A stretch of 64,000 bases of DNA from Brachionus manjavacas. Taxonomy: Eukaryota; Rotifera; Eurotatoria; Ploima; Brachionidae. Location: contig JAHQIY010000018.1 of assembly GCA_019054805.1 (NCBI GenBank), forward strand, positions 558,001 through 622,000, in the 5' to 3' direction. Within the stretch, counting starts at the first letter, position 1. The number at the start of each line of letters is the position of its first letter. A program made the translations under genes and the position numbers. This document shows positions 34,001-45,429 of this stretch, in pieces. Under the pieces are notes generated by a model. The model was not told where the DNA came from and ran no database searches. It saw only the letters and a list, made by a program, of their open reading frames with translations.

Positions 34001-35388
34001 TTATTTTTCTTTTTTTTAAAGTATCACTAAAATAAAATCTAATTCATTTATACATAGAAATTATTAATTCATTTATACATAGATATTAAAATAATTTTTT
34101 TTAGAATGATTTAGCTAGCTGGTAAAAAATTTAACTAGCAAATTATGGTAAAAGGTTATAAATTTCTTCCGAAAATTTAAAAAATCCCCAAAAACAGTGC
34201 TACATATTTTGGTTGCCTATACCCTTCATCCATTTTGAAAGACTTTTTTCTTTTTTTAATATAATTAATTTTAAAAATTAATTTTGTGAAAATAAAAAAA
34301 ACAACTTTATTTCACTATTTATCAAAGATTTCTAATGATAATTAATTTTTGATAAAATTTTTTCATTACTTTTATTTTTTTGTAATTCTAAACACCGGTC
34401 ATTAACTGCCTGAAATGAGCCAAGCTTAACAACAGAGTCATTGATGCATAAATTCTTAATATTTTTTTAAAATTTAAATTTTTTTTTATATTGTTTTAAA
34501 TAAACTACCATTCTGGATCCTAGAGTGACTACGCGGACTGTATCCAGGTATATTGTTTTTTTTAGTTCCCCAATAAATTGTGATATTTGTGAGTGCGTTC
34601 GTGAACAAAAGAAAATTTTAGTCACCTGAGCATCACTTTCTGTCTCTTCATCATCGAATTCTTTGAAATCGTCGTCATTGTCACTTTTATAGTCATCCAG
34701 TATAAGATCTAGTTCATCGGACAGCTTGGCATCTGAATCGATTAGCTTTTCCTGACCATTTAAGCTTTTTGCCTGCAAAATTTTCTTATTCTGAGCGAAC
34801 AATTTCTTTTAAAAAATATTGAAAATTTTCAAAACTCAAAATTAAATTATCACTTTTGTTTTTAACCGGTTTTTAGCCTTGATTTTTAAATCTGAATAGT
34901 CTTTCTCTTGTTTCACTTGTTTGTCTAAAAAATCCTTTAAAGACAAAGTTTGTAGATTTTTTTCAAAATTTTCTTCATGTTCAGTGAGCCAGTTGAAGCC
35001 GGTCGATTTTTCCGAGGCTTTTCTGAGACAAATTTTAATTTTGAACAAAATTTTATGATAATTTTTACCTCAATTTCTCCTTTTCTTCGTCTGCTATTAA
35101 ATTTTCGAGTTCAAGTTTTTGCTTCATTTTCAGATCTCTAAGCCATTTCATAGCTCCGCAGATGATGCTCAAACTCTTACCCTAAATTGAATGCATTTAA
35201 TTTTGTTTTTGGCCCGATTCGGACAAAGTTACAGTTCCAGTCGGACTTTCGAAAATTCCGATCTTTCCCAATTCAAGAGTTTTGTAAAGAGAACGCATAA
35301 AATTCAACTGTATGTCATATGGTTTTTCGTATGGAAACGGAAAGCTGTCGGGAATCAAAACTGATGTGTCACTTTCTTCATTGTTCAT
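28019..35388 (-). CDS. DDX11: DDX11/CHL1 iron-sulfur DNA helicase
   Basis: Superfamily 2, XPD-like 5'-3' DNA helicase acting in sister-chromatid cohesion and replication-fork repair in the nucleus. Eleven exons: 35388-35233, 35181-35069, 35022-34854, 34805-34509, 34454-34370, 33387-32857, 32787-32678, 29360-28863, 28812-28663, 28612-28361 and 28309-28019. Phases close to 883 aa (human about 900-970). Walker A GTGKS spans exons 1/2. Four Fe-S cysteines are present: Cys248 (NLC), Cys266 (DRC), Cys292 (HCPYY) and Cys327 (KICPYY). Motif II is DEAH (370-373). Also present are [33 protein letters not shown] and [10 protein letters not shown]. After MVMEDLIK the frame runs 13 further residues to the stop, but GTAATT there could be a donor to an unseen last exon. 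Intron 7 (3.3 kb) carries an antisense LINE. Confidence 0.96.
29690..31797 (+). mobile_element. 5'-truncated LINE in a DDX11 intron, degenerate
   Basis: The plus strand encodes pieces of a CR1/Jockey-like reverse transcriptase. Visible blocks are [46 protein letters not shown] (motif A), [20 protein letters not shown] (motif B), [10 protein letters not shown] (the YADD position) and [11 protein letters not shown]. The C-terminal region follows ([39 protein letters not shown]). Several frameshifts and stops inactivate it. The element is markedly GC-richer than all flanking DNA, so it is probably a fairly recent arrival. Its 3' end runs into a TTATTATTATCATTATTA tail near 31770-31790. It lies antisense to DDX11 within intron 7. 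Confidence 0.88.
33686..33792. repeat. Small fold-back element in a DDX11 intron
   Basis: Arms at 33686-33707 (CTGATACAAACTTAATATCA..) and 33771-33792 are inverted copies over 22 bp with one mismatch. A GGATT core repeat lies between them. This is MITE-like debris within intron 5. Confidence 0.6.
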
Positions 35389-37158
35389 TTTGTTACAATT
35401 TTTAAAAAACTAAATTATTCTTTTTTTTTTTTTCTTTTTTTTCTTAGAGAAAATGTTAAATTTAAAATTTTTGTTTTAAAATTTTTTTTTTAAACTTAAC
35501 ATAGATACATGAAGAAATAGAGAGCAGTATTTTTATGTTGTTGATTGATTAAAAATATAATCAAATAAGTTTATTTAATTATTTTTCAAAAAAGATAAAT
35601 AGAATTATGAATAAATAGAATAATTATGAAAATTTTGAATAGACATTGATGTGATCTTTCCAATAGCCTGTTTTCAGATGTCATGAAAGATTAAAATAAA
35701 ATTTTTTTAGATAAAACGTAAAAATCTAACAAAAATTATTGGCGATAATTTTCCGGACTAAAATAAAGTCGGAAATAATAATGTAATTTCGGAAAAATTA
35801 GTGTAAATTTGTTTTAATTTTTTTGATGCTTTAATTTGCAATTATTTTGATTTCTTTAAATTAATTAAAATATTAAAATGTTTTAAAAAAATGTTTTTGA
35901 ATTCAAAATAAATTCTTTCTAGTTAAAAAATATAGATTATTGAAACAAAGGTAATATAATTTTTAAAAAAAATGAAAATAGCTATTTTTAATTAAATATA
36001 ATATCAAAAATTGATTTATTAAAAAAAAAACCTAATTGTTTTCTCAAGTTTAAAATTATTTTAAGTTATTTTTTTATATTATTTTGAAATTCTAAACAAT
36101 ATGAATAGAATGATGATCATCCAGACCTCAAATCTCTGTTGATGCAGTCTTTTTAGTGTAAATAAATAAAAAGGATTTAATTATTAATTTAGAGAAAAAT
36201 TATTATATATTTTTGCACCTTTTTAATTCAATTAATTAAAATTTTCAATGATTTTAATTTTAATTTTGTGTTCGACTCCAAAATAATTTCATCTTTTTCT
36301 GTATTGTTTTCTAGATAAACTTTGACCGAGACAATGTCATTAGTCGGATGTTTACCGAGGATTTAATAAAGTTTTTTATTTATTTTTATCATTTCCTTTG
36401 ACAAGCAAAAGCATTTAAGGTTTTAAAAATAAAATTTACCATTTAAAAATTTTTAACCAGATAAATAAGCTTTAATACAAATCAGGGTTATTCAACTTGT
36501 TTTTAAAAATTCTAATAACTTTTGAGTTGAAATTAGTTTGTTCTATACAATGATTACTCTTTTGCTAGAAAAAATTTGTATCTTTGTTCAAAATACTTCA
36601 CCAGGTTAGATCACCTCTTAATATTCTTGTCTCTGAATAATTATGTAAATTGATCAGATTCAACTTGTAATCTTTGAGTGTAATCTAATTTTTTATCGTG
36701 AAATTTGAATTTTTTTTATCAATTCTCTATTTAGATTGTTATTAATTAAAATTCTAAAAAAAAATATTTAATTTTTTCAGCGCATCCTGCAAAAACTCTG
36801 CAATGTAATTTCATTTCATATTTAGTTAGAGTCAAGGAAATCTAAAATATAGAGAAATGATTTAGGCATCGTAAAATTCAGTTCAGATTGAAAAAAAATA
36901 TTTTCTTTTAAAATAAAATTAAAATTAAAAAAATCCACAAAAAAATTTTTGAAAAAAATGGCTCAAAATTCTATGTTACATCTTTTTTGGTCTACAATTT
37001 CTATCATATTTTACAAATATAATTTTGTTCAATTTTAATTGAATTTCACAATACCGCTAAATTTAGGCTTTTAGAAAAATGATATTTAAAGTTTAAAGTC
37101 ATTGATTTTTTACAAAAATAAGTGACTCATTTTTGCTCCTAAAAATCGCCTCTATTCT
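35389..37158. other. AT-rich intergenic DNA upstream of DDX11
   Basis: The 5' flank of DDX11. No coding sequence or clear promoter motif is visible. Confidence 0.4.
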
Positions 37159-37850
37159 GGGTCCTAAACACTTACCCCTTAATTTTGAAAATTTTCTGAC
37201 CCAACTTTTAAAAAACTAATTTATTCTTAAAAATTCTAACTTGTTATTTATTTCGGAATTTTCTGTTTTTGAATATTATTTTAGTTTTTTTCCAAGATTT
37301 TAATTTTTATTAAATTAAATTTTTTATGTTTCTTTGAACCTGACCCCCAACTGACTCAAGAATTTCGATAAATGTGTCTAGTTTTTGTCATGGAAGTTAA
37401 GTTCATCTTCGTTAGAACATGTTACGTACAAGACAAAAAAAAGGCAAAAGAAAGCAAAAATTAAGATAAAAAATTCGGCGTCATAAAAATTTTTAGAATT
37501 TTTACTTTATTTAAATATTTAAGATTGTTTTTTTTTATTAACTAAAAAAAAATCAAATTTTGATATTTGATTAAAATTTTTTAAAGCAATCAAAAACTAT
37601 ACTTCCATGACAAAAACTAGACACCATCCCTCCAAAAAGTCGTATAAAATAGAGGTTCAGCTTTATAGAGATAAAAAAAGTTCAAATTTAAAAAAAAAAT
37701 ATCCTGGAATAAAACCTAAAATAATTTTTAAAAAGTACAGAAAACTTCAAACTAAATAATATTTTAAAACTTTATAAAAAGGGGGGTGGGGGTCAGGAAA
37801 TTTTCAAAATTTGGGGTACAGTGTTTTTGAAGGACCCCTACTTGATCCAT
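37159..37850. repeat. Large fold-back element
   Basis: GGGTCCTAAACAC.. through TTTTGAAAATTTTCTGACCC (about 37159-37205) is matched in inverse by 37785-37850 (GGGGGTCAGGAAATTTTC and onward). Nested inside is a perfect 23-bp inverted repeat at 37374-37396 and 37602-37624 (GTGTCTAGTTTTTGTCATGG..). The stretches between are loosely complementary, so the element forms one long imperfect stem. No ORF is present. Confidence 0.7.
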
Positions 37851-38263
37851 AATTTTCTAAAATTTAAAAAAAAAATTAACTTTAGAGCAGCGAATACTGA
37901 TTATGATAAAACAGGCATAATAAAGCCAAGCTGTTGATTTTCTTTAAAAACTTTTAAAGAAAAAAACAAAATTAGTCAAATATGTTTATTGAGAAATTAA
38001 AAAATCTCTTAATAAATACCAGTCAAGACTAGAAAATTTTTTTTTCTATTGCCACATTGGAATAATTTTTGCTAATGTCAAAAAAAAACACAACCCAAAA
38101 ATGTGACTTCAATTTTAATAATTAATTAAAAAACACTTTATTGAAAATTTTCGAAATTTTATTGAAAAAATCAAAATTAAGTTAATTTTAAGAGTGTTTA
38201 AAAAAAAAAAGAGTGAAGAGAAATTACATTTAAAAATCAATTTGATCAAGTATTTATAGTGGC

Positions 38264-38704
38264 CTAGCTTCTGAGAAGCATTCTGACAAATTCTTCATAG
38301 TTGACATTGCCGTGTTTGTCCTCGAGGCCATTGAGCAGCTGTTCAACTTCTTCATCGGTTAGGCGCTCGCCGAGAGTTGTGAGCAAGTGTCTTAACTCGG
38401 CCGAGTTGATCAGACCACTTCCGTCCTTGTCGAAGACCCTGAGGCCTTCGATGAAGTCTTCCTCGGTCGACTGGTCTTTTTTCTTGCTCAGATCTTCGTA
38501 AATGGGCAAAAATTGTTCGAACGAGATTCTTTCCGTGCTGGAGTCCTTGAGGCATTTTTTGATGTCAGCTTCAGTCGGGTTCAGACCCAAGGCTCGCACC
38601 ACTTCGCCCAAATGGCTCTTGTGTATTTTGTCATCGCCACGGTCGTCGAATAACGTGAACGCGTCTCTAAAGTCGCTCAGTTGGTCTTCGTTGTAGCCCG
38701 GCAT
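38264..38704 (-). CDS. Essential (alkali) myosin light chain
   Basis: A 146-aa EF-hand protein of the non-muscle/smooth essential light chain type (MYL6/Mlc-c), which wraps the lever arm of myosin II. It opens [20 protein letters not shown]. The EF-hand helix pairs are recognisable, with mostly degenerate Ca2+ loops; [14 protein letters not shown] is the best preserved loop. It carries the family's [17 protein letters not shown].. and [12 protein letters not shown] segments. Calmodulin is excluded by the degenerate loops and by the essential-light-chain linker motif. The coding region is a single exon, unusual beside the intron-rich neighbours, and visibly GC-richer than its flanks. A 5'-UTR intron cannot be excluded. 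It may be a retrocopy, but the frame is intact. Confidence 0.93.
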   Translation of the reverse strand: MPGYNEDQLSDFRDAFTLFDDRGDDKIHKSHLGEVVRALGLNPTEADIKKCLKDSSTERISFEQFLPIYEDLSKKKDQSTEEDFIEGLRVFDKDGSGLINSAELRHLLTTLGERLTDEEVEQLLNGLEDKHGNVNYEEFVRMLLRS

Positions 38705-39810
38705 TTTGTTTTTCTATCTAAATTAATCATACACCAACTTAGAAAGTGTTTTGAACTTAAAATTTCTATCCAGTTGAGAACAAAATTTTTGTTTCATTTC
38801 AACTGAGCATAATTTGAATGCATTTTATATGATCGTCTAAGTCATTGCTTTCACTTGAATTCATAGCTTTTCTTTTTGACAATAGTCTACTACTTTGTCT
38901 TTGTTGTTTTCGTATTTTTTAAATTTCTAATGATCTTTGGCCAAATATTTGCAAGCAATTTGGGGTGTTTAGAAAAGGTGTTTTTCGATTGCTGCATCCG
39001 TAAGTGGGCTTTTGCAATGTTTTTTTAATTAGGACCAGGAGTTGAAATTTTATCTCTTAATTTTGTATTTTTTGCATGCAATCGTTTAAATTAAATATTT
39101 TTAAATTAAATATTTTCAGATTAAAACAAAACTTTATCTATTTTTTGAAAACAATTTTTTTTTCTCAAAATAATATCTCACAATAAAGTGTAAAATAGAA
39201 CAGATAATGATTTTTTTTCAAAAGTCTATTTTTGAAAGTTATTTTATCAAAGTAATCTAAATTTTTGAATGAAAACTAAAAAAATTGTAAAAAGAACTAA
39301 AGACTTATAGTCATAGAAACAAGGTTTTACCCGTTGATCCGCTGCCGTAATAATGAAAATAAAAATGATAATTTTTTTGATTATATTGAAAATTCTTTTT
39401 TAAAAATTGATGTACAAAAAAATTTAAATAATTAATTTAAAAAGAAAAACTTGAATGATTGAACTTCGATGAATTTGAATTTGTTTTCTTGTTATAAATT
39501 TATTTTATGTCCTTTTTATGATGATTTTTAAATCGATTTTATTTTTTAGTTGTTTTAAAAATTTATTCAAATTACATAAAATATATTTATTGTAGGAGAT
39601 CTAAAAGACAATCGATTGTTCACCTTTTTTTTGGATCAGCTTTACTTTGAATGCCTCTTTTATTCAACATCTCAAATAATAATAACAACTATCCCTATTC
39701 AAATACGAACGACAACTCTCTTTATTTTTTATTATTAAATGAATTTTTATGGATTATCATTAAATGGGTATTTATATTAATTATTTGGATGTTAAAATAA
39801 AATTTTTTTG
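38705..39810. other. AT-rich intergenic DNA upstream of the light chain
   Basis: The 5' flank of the myosin light chain gene. No coding sequence was recognised. Confidence 0.4.
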
Positions 39811-39919
39811 GGACTTATATTTTTTCGTGCTATAATAAAAAAAAATAAAATGATTTAAAAATTAACGGAAATGATATAAACTAAAAAATAAAATTGATAT
39901 TTAATTGACACAATCTGAT

Positions 39920-39975
39920 ATTATTATTATTATTATTATTTATTCAATTAACGCCAATTCTGGCGATGCAATTTA
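39920..39975 (-). repeat. LINE 3'-tail remnant with (AAT)n and hairpin
   Basis: On the minus strand GCATCGCCAGAATTGGCG forms a CGCCA/TGGCG hairpin and is followed by AATAATAAT repeats. This is the usual look of a LINE 3' end. It sits inside the MULE-like element, so it is a nested insertion. Confidence 0.45.
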
Positions 39976-40030
39976 AATTGTTAAAAAAAAAATTATAAAA
40001 TTAAATGTATAAAATCTTTTGTTACTTTGT

Positions 40031-40075
40031 TTTCGCACAAGCGAAATTCTTCATTTTTTTTTTTTTTTTTTTTTT
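40031..40075. repeat. Hairpin followed by a 22-nt T tract
   Basis: TTTCGC-ACAA-GCGAAA (40031-40046) is followed by T at 40054-40075. It resembles the end of a retroposed sequence. A hairpin plus T run also mimics a terminator, but that has no meaning in this eukaryotic context. Confidence 0.4.
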
Positions 40076-40215
40076 AATCTGATATAATAAATAATACCTG
40101 TGATATAGAATAAAAATACCGATGCTATAAAATTATATGAAATGACAATATATTAATTGAGCATTAACTAATTAGTGAATTTTGGTTTCAATTTTGAATT
40201 AATTGATAAATTAAG

Positions 40216-40643
40216 CTGAGTTTCATGATCTTGAATGGCATCCAAATGCTAAAGGCGTGCCATTAGGCGCAAATAGGAAGAAAGGGAGACCTGGGGAAAA
40301 TAAGCGAGCACTTGTAGTGCAACCATCTGAACTCCAAGATGAAAACAAAAGTGACGATGAAATGGACGATTCCTTTGAAATATATTTAGACGATGATGAT
40401 GATGAAAATGATGATGAATCAATGGAAGAAATCACAACAAATGTTTTGGAAGAAAGAACACAACATAATGATGAAACTGGCTCAAGCGATCGTCATGATT
40501 TTGTTGTAACAGTATCAGATAATGAAGAAAATATTGATCCTATTGTAGTTGCAAAAAGAAGAAGAAGACCAGCTGGCTCAAAAAATAAACCAAAAGATCA
40601 ATCAACCGGGTCTAATACTCATAAAAGACCAAAAAGAAAATAG
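40216..40643 (+). pseudogene. C-terminal tail of a SWIM/MULE-type transposase
   Basis: The frame opens after a TAA at 40212 and reads EFHDLEWHPNAKGVPLGANR, then KKGRPGENKRAL. A long acidic serine/aspartate-rich stretch (DDDDDENDDESMEE) and a basic end (KRRRRPAGSKNKPK .. KRPKRK) follow. The 'P.G..RKKGRP...KRALV' linker after a SWIM zinc finger is, as I recall, typical of MULE-like proteins in rotifers and cnidarians. The SWIM finger and catalytic part are absent upstream, and no in-frame ATG precedes the conserved part, so it is a truncated remnant. Confidence 0.55.
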
Positions 40644-40819
40644 TTGACTTTTTTTTCTTTATTTTTTTTTATTTTTTTTATTTTTATATCATTTGTATTT
40701 TTATTATACTAGAAAAATAAAGAATTATAGCAGAAAATAATAAAATAAAAATAATATTCTTATAGCATTATTTTTTTATAGCAAACAATTAAATTATTAT
40801 AGCACGAAAAATAAGACCC

Positions 40820-41304
40820 TTTATCTATTGTAAAAATTATTAAAAAAGAAATTAATAATGAGTACATATAAATTATAAATAAGTATGAGAAAAATTATTA
40901 TTGAGTGTTCCAAAAATATTAATAAAAAATAATCAAAAAAAAAAAAATAATAAAAAATCATTCTCTCTCTTTCTTTTTTATCCGATGGGAACTGATTTAG
41001 CTATTAATGGAGGATTTACTGAATCGATAAGGTACTTTTGAACCTACTTCTCTATCATATTTGGTTCATTTTAACCATTCCTTTGATTTACTTTTTCTGC
41101 ATTAAAGTTTTATTCAATTAAGTCACCATGATCAAATAATACTCATAATAAATTTTTATTTATACAATTTTTTTATTTTATTCATTTGAATTTTTTACAC
41201 CTAAATTAAATATTTATCTACTTGGTTATTTTAATCAACACTCATTAAATATTTTAAGCACTCTACTAATTTTTTTAATACACAACTAAATACTAGCCTA
41301 TTTT
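40820..41304. other. AT-rich intergenic DNA
   Basis: Simple A/T sequence. No feature was recognised. Confidence 0.4.
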
Positions 41305-41353
41305 GATTCTGAAGAAGCATTAGCTCGGTACAGATTTACAAATAAATAAATAA
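41305..41353 (+). repeat. LINE 3'-tail-like dispersed repeat, copy 2
   Basis: GATTCTGAAGAAGCATTAGC then TCGGTACAG, ending in CAAATAAATAAATAAG. It shares the AGC..TTAGCTCGGTA core with the copies at 7756 and 50309. Confidence 0.5.
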
Positions 41354-41415
41354 GTAAAAAACTATAAGAAACAAATTTGCGCCTAGAGAAAATCTAAGCT
41401 ATACATTAATATATA

Positions 41416-41645
41416 CAGTGGTGCTACGATACATGGTTCTGAGGTAAATATTGGTAATTTTACGTTAATTTTCGTAATTTTTCGTAAACACAAAAGGACC
41501 ACAAAATGATCATTTTTTATCTTTTTTAATAGAATTTTCAAAAAAAATTATTTTCACTTTTCAAATCATCAAAAATTAATTTACCAAATTTTACGTAAAA
41601 CTACGTAAAAAATTATTTTTTGAGGTAAAAAAAAAGTATAAAAAC
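41416..41645 (+). mobile_element. TIR element family B, partial copy
   Basis: It starts CAGTGGTGCTACGATACATG after TATA and is rich in TTACGTAA-type words. It shares AAAAGGACCA.AAAAT with the full element at 58479-59046. Only the left part is recognisable and no matching right terminus was found. Confidence 0.5.
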
Positions 41646-42039
41646 CGTAAATTTTTTTATTAATTAATTTAATTTCAATTTAAATATTTTTTTTCCAGTC
41701 TCCATCATCGATTACCTCTGGTTTTTAAAAATTAAATTTTTCATTCTTTAATTCCTTTTTTTATTTTCTTTAAATGATCAATTTTTTTTTTACATTTTGA
41801 TGGAGAGAAAAATTTCTTGAATTCAAAAATCGCCTTTGCTTCTTCATCCTCGCTTTTAGGTGATCTGCTAAGGATAAATCTTTTCATTTCATTCCAGACT
41901 ATTTCAATAGGGTTTAGGTCCGGAGAATTAGAAGGAATCTAAAAAAAATTGTTGTTGTTTAATTACTGATTTTCATTCTTAATAATTTTTTTAGAGATTT
42001 TCTTGAGACAATTTTATAAGCAATAAATTTAGATATTGA

Positions 42040-42185
42040 AGTTAGTTATTTGGAAAGGGCAGGAATCAAGAAGGGCCAGTGGACAACGATGGCAAAGGAT
42101 AGGACCTTGTGGCGCGAAGCAATCTCGTCCCTAACTTCAACTTCGAAGAAATAGGACCCTTATTATTATTATTATTATTATTATT
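42040..42185 (+). pseudogene. 3' end of a LINE with (TTA)n tail
   Basis: The translation GQWTTMAKDRTLWREAISSL resembles the extreme C-terminus of RTE/Jockey-type LINE polyproteins (W....DR..WR). A stop and then a TTATTATTA microsatellite (about 42160-42185) follow. The segment is GC-rich against its flanks. Only about 100 coding bases remain. Confidence 0.55.
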
Positions 42186-43015
42186 AATATGTATAAATAA
42201 CAATCTTTTTTTTAGATTATTGTATATTTTAACTGACGTCAATATGATGAAAAAAATAAAAATTGAGTCAAAAAAAATAGACTATAATAAGCGATTTTTA
42301 AAAATAAAAATTTTCTAACCAAATCTAAAAACAATCAAAACTTTTATTCATTAAAATTGTAAAAACTTTTTTAATATCTTTTCCGATATTCAACGAAAAA
42401 ATCTAAATTTAAATATTTTTTTAATTGATAACTCTCTCCTAATTCAGCACTGAATTCACTTTAAAAATATTCCCTGTAATTATAAATATTGAAATTGATT
42501 TTTCTAAACAAAAAATATTAAATATTAAATTTATTTGATATTTCATCGCTTTTTCGTTCTAAATCTTTCCTTTTTTAATAATTATATTTTTAATTTATTT
42601 CAAAATTATCTGATTAAATAAAAGTTAATAAACAAGTTTGAATTTTTTTTTAATTAAAAAAAAAAATTAAAAAACTTTATCAAAAAAATAAGAAAAAATT
42701 TAATCTTTACGAAAAAAATGACTCAAGGACAAAAACTTCATGTTTTTGACTATCAATTGAAAAAATCACTTGATTAATTCTTTAAATAGTTAAAAGATTA
42801 GCTTAAAAGTTCATTTTTTAACAAGCTTACAATTTTTTCACCTTCTTTTATTATTATTATTTTTAATAGGTTTATTTATCTAAACTAAAGATAAACTTTG
42901 CTCAACTTTCACATTTAAAAAAGCATTTTTTGTTTAATTTATTCATTTTCTAATGGAATAAAAGTTGTAAAAAATCAAACAAATTATTAAAAGAAAATCC
43001 TAACAAAAAAGACGT
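42186..43015. other. AT-rich intergenic DNA
   Basis: The 3' flank of the TLCD4-like gene. No coding sequence was seen. Confidence 0.4.
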
Positions 43016-43983
43016 CTATTCAGCTTTTAGCTCTTTGGCACTCGATATTTCTTTTAAATGTTTTTCGCTTGATTTACCACCCATCAGAGTCTTGATAACT
43101 ATATTGATAATTTTGGTGAACCAGTACACATTGAGTACATCCAGTGGCACACATGATCCGACACATATCAGCTTGTATCGAAATTCAATAGATGCCCACT
43201 CGGCCGTGTTCATCAGCTCGAAAAAAATTTTCCAATTTGGCACTATTTGCAGTATGCGCACCAGAGTAAAGACTACAATCAAACAAATTCCATTATACAT
43301 GTACAATTTGGATTTTTTTTTGTTTAAAGTTAAAAGGAACCATCGATTGTTGAGGAAAGGAGTCGATCCTTCGCTAATCAACCGGCACAGGGCTATGTAC
43401 GGAAACACACCGGCAGTCTTAAAATAAAAATAGAAAAAATTTGCTCTTCTAAGTCCAGAATTTGCCTACTGAGCAGGCGTAGAAGGCCACAATCGAAACG
43501 AAATGGTGCAGGGCAAAGAACCATTCGAATTCAGAACGATGCATCAGCATTATCAAAACATCTGTAATAAAACATAGAAAAAAAAAATTTTTGTTTAGAT
43601 TTTTATTAGATTTACCAAAAGCCAGATATCCGATGGAAAAGTTGAGGGTAAATGAGATGGCAAATGAGGTGTAAATGAGTTTGTTGTTGTGCAAGTCATG
43701 GTCGAAGGAGACCAAGCAGAGCGACAGAACAGTGGCCACGATTGCATGAAAACTAGACAAAATTCTGGAAAAAAAAACTACTTTTATTTGTTTGATGCGC
43801 TGGTCGCTGCAGTTTTTACCTAATGAGAGTGCTGGCCTGTTTCTCCAGTGGTATGCTCTGGTACAATTTTGAATATTTTGGCAGAAAGTTGTGCAAAAAT
43901 TGGAAAAGGCAAAAATGTGCCGCAAAAAATATCCAAATTTGAGTTAAATTTGAAATCGACTTTGACTGAATGGTTATATCCAT
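43016..43983 (-). CDS. TLCD4: TLC-domain membrane protein, TLCD4/TMEM56-like
   Basis: Four exons: 43983-43820, 43764-43616, 43561-43470 and 43417-43016. Phases close to 268 aa (human TLCD4 263). Several hydrophobic helices form a TLC (TRAM-LAG1-CLN8) domain. Recognisable pieces are SSFHAIVATVLSL, HDLHNNKLIYTSFAISF, MLMHRSEFEWFFALHHFVSI with the conserved HH, LISEGSTPFLNNRWFL, MYNGICLIVVFTLVRI and VLNVYWFTKI. A lysine-rich cytosolic tail ends it. TLC proteins act in lipid handling in ER or plasma membrane. Ceramide synthase is less likely because the Lag1p catalytic block and Hox domain are missing. The biochemical role of TLCD4 itself is not established. Confidence 0.9.
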
Positions 43984-45339
43984 TTTGAATTGAAATTTAA
44001 AAATGAAGAACTTTTAATTCATCAAAATCTAGAAGAAAAAACTGAAATTTTTTTTTAAAATTTTAAATGAGCCCAAATATTCCTAATTTTATTTATTTGT
44101 TTAAATTTACCTTTGTGATAAGAAAAATTTGAACGCGTTCGAACACTTCGATTATTCACGTGTTTTAAAATCTAATTTGCATTGTTTCTAATGAAAAAAA
44201 ATTCAAAAATAATTAGCAGAGTTCTTAAAGTCAAACTTGTGAATACATATGCTTGAAAATTTAGACTAAACTGTTCGTAATAAGAGCTTAGTACACGTCA
44301 TTCTATCCATATGCGAAATTCTCATATTTATGATCGGCATCTGACATTTTAAATAAGAAAATTCCATAATTCTGATAGTTTTTTTGCGTTCTTTCCTAAA
44401 ATGTTTATGAGATAACCTAGAATCTAATTTTATCTTAAGGTTATGTTAATAAAGCTCTTTATTTAAGCCTGATCATTCACTTAAAGAATGATGCAAAAGG
44501 TAATTTTTAAACGAAAATGTTAAATGTTAATTTTTGAAATAAATAATTAAAAAAATTGATCTTTTAATTTAATTCAAAAAAATGAAAATAAGAATCTGAA
44601 AATTTTTGAAACAAATTTGGTTTTCAATTTTAAAAGTGTCACAAGAAGGGAAACTTCTAATTTTAATTTAAAAGAATTGCTTTTTTAAATTTTGTCGATA
44701 AAAATAAATTTCAAAAAGTTGTAGTGAAATACAATTTTCTTTCTATTTTTGGTTCGGAACCAAATTGAGCTAAAATTTATTGTAAAAAAAAGAATGATGA
44801 AAAAATAAAAATAAAATATTTAATTATCCCAAAATTATCCTTAAAAAATCATACATGTACTGAATGAACAACTTTTTTTTTAGATTAATTTAACTAAAAT
44901 TTTTTGAATTAAATCGCCTACGAGGTTTTTGTCATAAAATTAATACGATTTTTTTTGATTTACCTTTAAAAAAAAACAAATTTTTTTTAATCTGTAAATT
45001 TGTGGCACAATATTGATACCATGGAAATTTACTTAAAAATGCTTCCCATATAACATGCTATTACAGGAAATTTACAAAGAGATTTTTATTTTCAAATAAA
45101 ATTTTAATTACGCTAATTAAAATTTTAACCAGCTTGTTTAACAATATTATTAATTAAAAACTCAGTCCATATGCCGGCACTGTGATTGAATCATTTTAAA
45201 TCTCTTCATTCAGATTTTTTTTGAGAAGCAAAAAACTGATCTTTAACACTTTTCTTATTATTTTCCAAATCTAATAGCAATTGTCTTCAGTTTTTAGGTA
45301 ATAAAAATTCTCATCCACTGGAAAAAAAAGTTTGAGTTT
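43984..45339. other. AT-rich intergenic DNA
   Basis: The 5' flank of the TLCD4-like gene. No coding sequence was recognised. Confidence 0.4.
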
Positions 45340-45373
45340 GAAAAGCGTCATTGTTGAGACAATGACGCTTTTC
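45340..45373. repeat. Perfect 15-bp hairpin, 4-nt loop
   Basis: GAAAAGCGTCATTGT (45340-45354), loop TGAG, ACAATGACGCTTTTC (45359-45373). It is isolated in AT-rich DNA and could be the collapsed remains of a fold-back element or a small structured RNA. Confidence 0.7.
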
Positions 45374-45429
45374 GCTTAGGAACTTCTTCTTATTTTACTG
45401 ATATCTATACAATTTCTACTTCTCTAATT

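Larger units (their letters stand above)
39811..40819 (+). mobile_element. Non-autonomous MULE-like element with TIRs
   Basis: The left end reads GGGACTTATATTTTTTCGTG CTATAATAA. The right end, reverse-complemented, is GGGTCTTATTTTTCGTGCTATAATAA, so they form terminal inverted repeats. Copies of the word TATAGC recur inside the right end (about 40725-40805), a pattern typical of transposase-binding subterminal repeats. Only the C-terminal tail of a SWIM/MULE-type protein remains inside. No clear target duplication was found next to the ends. Confidence 0.6.

Noticed and set aside
40031..40075. Hairpin plus T run as an intrinsic terminator
   Set aside because: The window is eukaryotic; this is more likely retroposon debris.
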